Below are positions 58,825-64,000 of a stretch of 64,000 nucleotides of DNA, in pieces. Below the pieces are notes generated by a model. The model saw only the letters and a program-made list of their open reading frames with translations. It searched no databases and was not told the DNA's origin. Where the stretch lies: positions 1-64,000 of the forward strand of contig CALABP010000071.1 in the NCBI GenBank assembly GCA_937885695.1, read 5' to 3'. Made by a program: the position numbers and the translations under genes. How positions within the stretch are numbered: position 1 is the first letter of the stretch; each line of letters begins with the position of its first letter. This DNA is from DTU089 sp002440045. Its GTDB lineage: Bacteria > Bacillota > Clostridia > Oscillospirales > Acutalibacteraceae.

Positions 58825-59277
58825 ATGAAAAAGAACCGACACAAGCTGATACTTGAGCTTATTAAGGAATATGACATCGGCACGCAGGACGAGCTTTTGC
58901 TCCTTTTGCGCGAAAAAGGGTATGACGTAACACAGGCAACCGTTTCGCGCGACGTAAAAGAGCTGAGGCTCTTAAAGACTCTCGGTCCGAACGGCGTTTA
59001 CCGCTACACTTCGGAGCAGGTGCAGGATACAGGCTACACAGGTATGCTCGAAGCACTGTTTTCAGGCTCGCTTGTAAAAGTTGATTATGCAGGCAACATC
59101 TGCGTTATCAAATGCTCGCCCGGACTTGCAAACGCCGCGTGCGCCGCAATCGACAATATGAATGTTGCCGAGGTTGTCGGCACAATTGCGGGCGACGACA
59201 CTATATTTATGCTTTGCAGAACTCAGGATGAAGCCGCCGACGTTGCTGCGGCGCTTGAAAAAATGATAAGGAAATAA
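58825..59277 (+). CDS. argR: Arginine repressor ArgR/AhrC
   Basis: 150-residue regulator: an N-terminal winged helix (TQDELLLLLREKGYDVTQAT, TVSRDVKELRLLK) and a C-terminal oligomerisation/arginine domain (GLANAACAAIDNMNVAEVVG, GTIAGDDTIFMLCR). No arginine genes are in the window, so it acts in trans. This position before recN is shared with Bacillus. Confidence 0.95.
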   Translation: MKKNRHKLILELIKEYDIGTQDELLLLLREKGYDVTQATVSRDVKELRLLKTLGPNGVYRYTSEQVQDTGYTGMLEALFSGSLVKVDYAGNICVIKCSPGLANAACAAIDNMNVAEVVGTIAGDDTIFMLCRTQDEAADVAAALEKMIRK

Positions 59278-59281
59278 GGCT

Positions 59282-60943
59282 ATGCTTTCTGTTTTAAAAA
59301 TCAGAAATATTGCAGTTATCGAAAGCGCCGAGATAGAATTTTTCCGGGGCTTTAACGTCCTTACCGGTGAAACCGGTGCGGGCAAATCGATTATTCTCGA
59401 TTCAATAAACGCCGTACTCGGCTTCAGAACCTCGCGCGAGCTTATACGCACTGGCGAGACTCAGGCCGAGGTAACGGCGTTGTTTTGCGATATTGACGCT
59501 TCCTCGGCAAAAACTCTTGAAAGCCTCGGCTTGCCCTTGAGCGACGACCGCTCTCTTGTAATTTCAAGAACAATAAGCGCCGACAAAAACGTGTGCCGCA
59601 TAAACGGCGCGCTTACAAATGTTGCGGCGCTTAAAACGGTCGGCGCAACGCTTATAACAATTCACGGTCAGCAGGATAACCGCGAGCTTTTGGACCCTGA
59701 AACGCATCTTTCTTATATCGACGCACTTGCCGGCACGAAAGAGCTTTTTTCAAAATATTCCGAAGCTTATTCAAAGCTCGTTTCGGCAGATGCGAAAATC
59801 AAAAAGATTTCCTCCGATAAGGCTGAGCGCGCAAGAAGAGCCGATATGCTGTCTTTTCAGATTGACGAGCTTCAAAAAGCCAATATCGTTCCCGGCGAGT
59901 GGGAGGAGCTTAAAAACCGCCGCTCTCTTATGAGAAACTATGAAAAAATACAAACCGCTTTCGCTTCGGCTTATTCCGCTTTGTCGGGCGGCGACGATTT
60001 CAGCGGCGCGCTTTCGCTCGTCTCGGGCGCTCAACGAGAGCTTTCGGCGGTCTCGGACTGTTCAAAGGACGCAGAAAAGCTTTCCGAAAGACTTTCCGAA
60101 ATCTATTACGAGCTTGACGATATAAGCGATGTTCTGCGCGGCGACGGCTTTGACGGCGGTTTTTCGCAAGAGGAATTGAACGACGTCGAAGAACGCCTTG
60201 ATATGCTTTACAGGCTTTCAAAAAAATACGGCGACACCGAAGAAGAAATGCTTTCATTTTTGGAAAATGCCGAAAAAGAGCTTGAAAGCGTTTCGCTTTC
60301 CGATGAAATGCTCGAAGAGCTGCTTTTAAAAAGAGAAAAGCTTTATGAAAATGCAAAAAGCCTTGCAGAAGAGCTTTCAAAAAAACGCAAATCCGCAGCC
60401 GAAACATTTTGTGAAAGCGTTTGTAAAGAGCTCCGCTTTCTCGATATGCCGTCTGTCAGGTTTGAAGCGGTGTTTAAAGATGTTCCGCTTTCGGAAAACG
60501 GCGTCGATTCGGCAGAATTTTTAATCAGCGCAAACGTCGGCGAGGATTTAAAGCCGCTTGCAAAAACGGCGAGCGGCGGCGAGCTTTCAAGGATAATGCT
60601 TGCAATTAAAAACGTGCTTTCGGATAAAGACAGCGTAAATACGCTTGTTTTCGACGAAATCGACACAGGCGTAAGCGGCAGAGCGGCTTCTAAAATTGCC
60701 GCAAAGCTTTACGAAGTGTCAAGAAAGAAACAGGTGCTTTGCGTTACGCATCTCGGCGTTATCGCATCAAAAGGCGACAGCCACTATCTTATCGAAAAAT
60801 CCGAGCACGACGGCAAAACGTTTACAAACGTAACGCTTCTTTCGCCCGAAGCGCGCAAATATGAAATTGCGCGAATTATCGGCGGCGGAAACGTGACGGA
60901 TTTACAGCTTAAAAATGCCGAGGAAATGCTCGGCGGCGTTTGA
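59282..60943 (+). CDS. recN: DNA repair protein RecN
   Basis: SMC-like ATPase that gathers at double-strand breaks. The 553-residue protein has Walker A NVLTGETGAGKSIILDSINA, a central coiled coil (residues ~155-390), the ABC signature KTASGGELSRIMLAIKNVL and Walker B TLVFDEIDTGVSGRA. Last gene of the operon; no strong terminator is seen in the 37 nt before the upp promoter. Confidence 0.95.
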   Translation: MLSVLKIRNIAVIESAEIEFFRGFNVLTGETGAGKSIILDSINAVLGFRTSRELIRTGETQAEVTALFCDIDASSAKTLESLGLPLSDDRSLVISRTISADKNVCRINGALTNVAALKTVGATLITIHGQQDNRELLDPETHLSYIDALAGTKELFSKYSEAYSKLVSADAKIKKISSDKAERARRADMLSFQIDELQKANIVPGEWEELKNRRSLMRNYEKIQTAFASAYSALSGGDDFSGALSLVSGAQRELSAVSDCSKDAEKLSERLSEIYYELDDISDVLRGDGFDGGFSQEELNDVEERLDMLYRLSKKYGDTEEEMLSFLENAEKELESVSLSDEMLEELLLKREKLYENAKSLAEELSKKRKSAAETFCESVCKELRFLDMPSVRFEAVFKDVPLSENGVDSAEFLISANVGEDLKPLAKTASGGELSRIMLAIKNVLSDKDSVNTLVFDEIDTGVSGRAASKIAAKLYEVSRKKQVLCVTHLGVIASKGDSHYLIEKSEHDGKTFTNVTLLSPEARKYEIARIIGGGNVTDLQLKNAEEMLGGV

Positions 60944-60980
60944 AAATATTATTGAATATTCACAAAGATTTTTCGCAATG

Positions 60981-61009
60981 TTGACAAGCGGTTTTTGCTG
61001 CTTTATAAT
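60981..61009 (+). promoter_or_regulatory. Promoter of upp
   Basis: TTGACA (60981-60986), 17-nt spacer, TATAAT (61004-61009): exact consensus. Confidence 0.88.
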
Positions 61010-61039
61010 ATTTTAGTAAAAACGAAAGGGATGTTGATT

Positions 61040-61669
61040 ATGGGAAAAATTTTAGTAATGGATCACCCGCTTATCCAGCACAAGCTCTCAATTTTGCGCG
61101 AGGTTTCCACAGGCTCAAAGGAGTTCAGAGCGCTTATTTCTGAGATTGCAAACCTTATTTGCTACGAGGCGACAAGGGATCTTCCTTTAGAGGAGGTTGA
61201 AATCACAACGCCTATCTGCAAAACAAAGGCAAAGGTGCTTTCGGGCAAAAAGCTTGCGGTTGTTCCGATTCTCAGAGCGGGCCTCGGTATGGTTGACGGT
61301 ATGCTTACTTTGGTGCCCTCCGCAAAGGTCGGTCACATCGGTCTTTATCGCGACCCCGAAACATTAAAGCCTGTTGAGTATTATTGCAAGCTCCCTGCGG
61401 ATATAGGCGAACGCGAGGTTTTCGTTGTAGACCCGATGCTTGCCACAGGCGGCTCTGCTATCGACGCAATCACACAGATTAAAAAACGCGGCCCCAAGCA
61501 CATCAAATTCCTCGGCATAATCGCCGCTCCCGAAGGACTTAAAGCCCTTTCGGAAGCACATCCCGATGTAGATATATTTGTTGCGGCTCTTGACGAAAAG
61601 CTCAATGAGCACGGTTACATTGTTCCCGGCCTCGGCGACGCGGGCGACCGTATTTTCGGAACAAAATAA
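61040..61669 (+). CDS. upp: Uracil phosphoribosyltransferase
   Basis: Salvage of uracil to UMP using PRPP. The 209-residue protein shows VDPMLATGGSAIDAITQIKK (PRPP loop), RAGLGMVDGM and the C-terminal YIVPGLGDAGDRIFGTK. ATG 61040 is chosen; ATG 61031 abuts the gaaaggg SD. Confidence 0.96.
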   Translation: MGKILVMDHPLIQHKLSILREVSTGSKEFRALISEIANLICYEATRDLPLEEVEITTPICKTKAKVLSGKKLAVVPILRAGLGMVDGMLTLVPSAKVGHIGLYRDPETLKPVEYYCKLPADIGEREVFVVDPMLATGGSAIDAITQIKKRGPKHIKFLGIIAAPEGLKALSEAHPDVDIFVAALDEKLNEHGYIVPGLGDAGDRIFGTK

Positions 61670-61685
61670 TTAACCTAAACTAAAA

Positions 61686-61726
61686 AGACCCTTTAATTTC
61701 CGTACGGAGGTTAAAGGGCTTTTTTA
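61686..61726 (+). terminator. Terminator of upp
   Basis: CCCTTTAA (61689-61696) and TTAAAGGG (61711-61718), inner TCCGTACGGA, then a six-T tract. Confidence 0.88.
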
Positions 61727-61798
61727 TAAAAAGACTGCGGAAAAGGCTCTTTAATGAAATTTCAGCCGCAAAGCGTGTTAACAAATTTCAATCACTAC

Positions 61799-61827
61799 TT
61801 GAAATAAGAAAAGAAAAGAGCTATAAT
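61799..61827 (+). promoter_or_regulatory. Promoter of tRNA-Arg
   Basis: TTGAAA (61799-61804), 17-nt spacer, TATAAT (61822-61827), about 14 nt before the tRNA. Confidence 0.82.
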
Positions 61828-61840
61828 AACTCTTACATTA

Positions 61841-61917
61841 CCGTTCGTGGCGCAGTTGGATAACGCAGCAGATTCCGATTCTGAAGAACGGGGGTTCGAA
61901 TCCCTCCGAGCGGGCCA
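61841..61917 (+). tRNA. tRNA-Arg(CCG)
   Basis: 77 nt with encoded CCA. Acceptor CCGTTCG/CGAGCGG (one T-G), anticodon loop TTCCGAT (anticodon CCG, codon CGG), T-arm GGGGG-TTCGAAT-CCCTC, discriminator G. The anticodon stem GCAGA/TCTGA has a G-A mismatch at 27-43, so only four pairs hold. Own promoter and terminator. Confidence 0.9.
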
Positions 61918-61918
61918 T

Positions 61919-61956
61919 GAAAAAGCGTTTAGCATTATTATGCTAAGCGCTTTTTC
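61919..61956 (+). terminator. Terminator of tRNA-Arg
   Basis: AAAAAGCG..TTAGCAT, short loop, ATGCTAA.GCGCTTTTT: long stem with one bulge and a T tract. Confidence 0.85.
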
Positions 61957-62073
61957 AGTTATATTCGCCTTGCGGCGAGCAGTATTACTTTTTCGGTTTG
62001 CCTAATGAACGCTGTGCAACGGGTAAAAATGAAACGGCAGTTATTCGTCGTGCCTCAGTAGCCCTTTGCGCCG

Positions 62074-62577
62074 TTAATCCTCCCACTTGTAATTATGCAA
62101 TTCGCCTTTATTCTGAAGCTTTGGGTAGCCCTGCTGTCTTAGGGCTTCATAAACGCCTATTGCGACTGAGTTTGAAAGGTTAAGGCTTCTTGCGTCATTT
62201 ATCATGGGTATTCTGACGCAGCTGTCGGGGTGTTTTAAAAGAAGCTCTTCGGGCAGCCCTTTTGTTTCTTTGCCGAAAACAAGAAACGCTTTGTCGGGAT
62301 AGGAAACATCCGAATGTGCTTTTCGCGCTTTTGTCGTGAAAAAGAAAAATTCGCCGTCGGGATTTTTCTCAAAAAACTCGTCAAGATTTTCATAATATGT
62401 CAAATCGAGCAAATACCAATAGTCAAGCCCCGCGCGTTTCAGCTTTTTGTCGTCTATTGCAAATCCCAACGGCTTTACAATGTGAAGTCTTGCGCCCGTG
62501 GCGGCGCAGGTGCGCGCAATGTTGCCCGTGTTTTGGGGTATTTCGGGTTCGACAAGAACAATGTTAAGCTCACTCAT
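62074..62577 (-). CDS. trmL: tRNA (cytidine(34)-2'-O)-methyltransferase
   Basis: 167-residue SPOUT methyltransferase that modifies the wobble base of certain Leu tRNAs. N-terminal block NIVLVEPEIPQNTGNIARTC, LVFGKETKGLPEELL and the knot IPMINDARSLNLSNSVAIGV are diagnostic. The start overlaps the pdxK stop by 4 nt (ATGA), so both form one minus-strand operon. Confidence 0.95.
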   Translation of the reverse strand: MSELNIVLVEPEIPQNTGNIARTCAATGARLHIVKPLGFAIDDKKLKRAGLDYWYLLDLTYYENLDEFFEKNPDGEFFFFTTKARKAHSDVSYPDKAFLVFGKETKGLPEELLLKHPDSCVRIPMINDARSLNLSNSVAIGVYEALRQQGYPKLQNKGELHNYKWED

Positions 62578-63419
62578 AAAAGCTTCAGCTCCTTTAACAA
62601 ATAGGGGATTCCGCGCTCAAAATCAACGCCGTAACGCGTGTCGGGCGTTGAAAGCTTTGTGCGCTTTATGCAGTCAAACGTAAAGTCAACCGCAATTCTT
62701 ACGGCATCTTTTATTGAAAAGCCCGTAAGGACGGCGTCCGTAAACGCGCAGGTGAAAACATCGCCTGTGCCGTGAAACGTGCCTTCAAGCTCGTCGTTAA
62801 AATAATAAGATATTTCTTTGCCGTCAAAAGACGCCGCGCCGAGCTTGCCTTTTTCAAACGAAACGCCAGTTAAAATAACATTTTTGGGGCCTAAAGCCGA
62901 AAGCTTTTTTAAAAGAGTCTCTATATATTCACGGCTTTGAACGCCGCTTATATACTGCGTGTCGGTCATAAAGCACGCTTCTGTAATATTCGGCAGAATT
63001 ATGTCGGCAAGTGCGCACAGTGAGGTCATTTCTTTTGCAAATTTTTTATCGAATACGCTGTACATTTTCCCGAAATCCGCCATACACGGGTCTGCAATGT
63101 AAAGCGTGTTTTCTTTTTTAAACTCTTTAACAAAATCTTTTACCATACTAATCTGGCGAAAAGAACCTAAAAAGCCGCTGTATATGGCGTCAAACGAAAT
63201 GCCGATGCTTTTCCAGTGCGCGGCAATCTTCGGAATGTCGTCTGTAAGGTCGCGATATGTGTAGCCTTCAAAACCGCCCGTGTGCGTTGAAAGCACAGCC
63301 GTCGGCAGGCAGACCGTTTCGATTCCCACCGCCGAAATAAGCGGCAAAGCAACCGTCAAAGAGCATTTGCCGAAGCCCGAAATATCGTTTACGGTTACAA
63401 GTCTTTTTTGCTTTTCCAT
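62574..63419 (-). CDS. pdxY: Pyridoxal/pyridoxamine kinase
   Basis: Ribokinase-fold kinase of vitamin B6 salvage, 281 aa. VNDISGFGKCSLTVALPLIS and VCLPTAVLSTHTGGF are PdxK/PdxY-type; the catalytic GTGDVFTCAFTDAVLTG lies near residue 212. The ATG at 63419 is used; a start at 63464 has no SD. Symbol pdxY versus pdxK is not settled by sequence alone. Confidence 0.88.
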   Translation of the reverse strand: MEKQKRLVTVNDISGFGKCSLTVALPLISAVGIETVCLPTAVLSTHTGGFEGYTYRDLTDDIPKIAAHWKSIGISFDAIYSGFLGSFRQISMVKDFVKEFKKENTLYIADPCMADFGKMYSVFDKKFAKEMTSLCALADIILPNITEACFMTDTQYISGVQSREYIETLLKKLSALGPKNVILTGVSFEKGKLGAASFDGKEISYYFNDELEGTFHGTGDVFTCAFTDAVLTGFSIKDAVRIAVDFTFDCIKRTKLSTPDTRYGVDFERGIPYLLKELKLL

Positions 63420-63589
63420 AAAAATCAGCCTTTTTGATGAAATATCGAAACATAATAATAACACTTTTAAAAATTTTTTTCAATTGTTACGACTATAGTT
63501 TTTTTATTTGGTGAAAATAGTATTAAACCCACTGTGTAAAATTTCGGTTTTGCGCTTTTTTGGGTAAATATTTAAAGGAGTGAGACAGT

Positions 63590-63775
63590 ATGATGAAAAT
63601 GAACGGTGATATGATGAAATACGGCGCGGCGGCTTTGGGCGCGGGCGCGGCAGCGGCAATGGTTGTCGGCATTGCAAAAATGAACAGCCCCAAAAAGAAA
63701 ATGAAAAAGCTTGCCAAAAAGTCGGCAAAAGCTCTCGACAACATCGTCGGAAATATGCAGTATATGTTTAAATAA
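63590..63775 (+). CDS. Small single-helix membrane protein, unknown
   Basis: 61-residue protein: Met-rich N-terminus, one Ala/Gly-rich hydrophobic helix (GAAALGAGAAAAMVVGIA), then a basic stretch (KKKMKKLAKKSAKALD). The SD aaaggag is 9 nt upstream. Looks like a small membrane or membrane-associated basic protein; the family is unknown to me. Confidence 0.7.
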   Translation: MMKMNGDMMKYGAAALGAGAAAAMVVGIAKMNSPKKKMKKLAKKSAKALDNIVGNMQYMFK

Positions 63776-63781
63776 GTTTTA

Positions 63782-63828
63782 AAAGGCGGTTTTCGCACGG
63801 CTTTTTGCAGTGCGAAGATTGCCGTTTT
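63782..63828 (+). terminator. Hairpin after the small membrane protein gene, probable terminator
   Basis: GGCGGTTTTCGCAC and GTGCGAAGATTGCC arms with an 11-nt loop, followed by GTTTT. The lipoprotein SD comes 2 nt later, so partial read-through is possible. Confidence 0.6.
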
Positions 63829-63839
63829 GAGGTGAACGT

Positions 63840-64000
63840 ATGAAAAAGATAATGCAGTTAACGGCGGCGGTGCTCGCTGTCGCTTTGCTTGCCGCCTGCG
63901 GCAATGTCGGCGACGTCTTTGAAAGCAGTGCCCAAAACACAAGCAACGCCGCAGCCGAAACCTTGCCGAAAGAGGGGAAAAACCCCGCAAAAAACGTTAA
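63840..64000 (+). CDS. Putative lipoprotein, 3'-truncated by window edge
   Basis: The first 53 residues: signal peptide MQLTAAVLAVALLAACG with lipobox LAAC, then a Ser/Asn/Ala-rich linker. The frame is open at base 64000. SD gaggtga is 4 nt before the ATG. Nothing can be said about the mature domain. Confidence 0.75.
   Translation, partial: MKKIMQLTAAVLAVALLAACGNVGDVFESSAQNTSNAAAETLPKEGKNPAKNV

Overview
The window looks like a chromosomal segment of a low-to-moderate GC Gram-positive bacterium of class Clostridia, probably an Oscillospiraceae/Ruminococcaceae-type gut organism. The evidence is the Firmicutes-style S10-spc-alpha ribosomal operon with Zn-type S14 and L36 and rpsD between rpsK and rpoA, strong AAAGGAGG ribosome binding sites, the nusB-xseA-xseB-ispA-dxs-tlyA-nadK-argR-recN cluster, a sporulation-type AI-2E permease, BspA-like leucine-rich repeats and a half-size EamA permease. 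Species-level identity cannot be read from the sequence alone.

Layout. 1-3 kb: the C-terminal part of an M16 peptidase, lgt and folD. 3-6.3 kb: a large secreted BspA-like LRR protein with a near-consensus promoter and terminator. 6.3-9.7 kb: hom (minus), then a YtvI-like permease and a CpsB-like PHP phosphoesterase. 9.77-10.61 kb: two tandem copies of a self-contained cassette, each with an unusual promoter, a very strong RBS, a 66-72 aa protein of unknown family and a terminator; this is the most novel-looking element. 10.6-11.6 kb: a membrane-anchored protein with a disordered linker. 11.6-27.4 kb: a structured leader, then 32 genes from rpsJ to rplQ including secY, adk, map, a KOW protein, infA and rpoA. 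27.7-33.4 kb: murA, a WalJ-type MBL hydrolase, an SGNH hydrolase, a TIM-barrel protein of unknown role, a QueT transporter and murC. 33.6-37 kb: a cell-surface acyltransferase pair (MBOAT plus SGNH) and a secreted SH3/C39 protein. 37.2-43.4 kb: an HD hydrolase, then a rhamnoside-use locus (TetR, GPH transporter, GH78 rhamnosidase, lipoprotein).

43.5-49.3 kb is the accessory part: a phosphoesterase remnant, tRNA-Thr, a secreted transglutaminase-like protein, an EamA half-permease, an ~0.8 kb mosaic of inverted and direct repeats, an AT-rich TetR plus GNAT/YoaP cassette under an operator-like palindrome, tRNA-Gly, and a zinc-ribbon membrane protein whose tail resembles barnase-like (BECR) nuclease domains. 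49.3-51.5 kb: apgM and a sugar-phosphate isomerase-like gene. 51.6-61 kb: one long housekeeping operon (nusB to recN) joining transcription antitermination, DNA repair, isoprenoid synthesis, rRNA methylation and NADP synthesis. 61-64 kb: upp, tRNA-Arg, trmL-pdxK, a small membrane protein and a lipoprotein cut by the right edge.

Function calls rest on reading motifs by eye; no database search was run. Promoters and terminators were located by eye from -35/-10 spacing and hairpin plus T-tract patterns.
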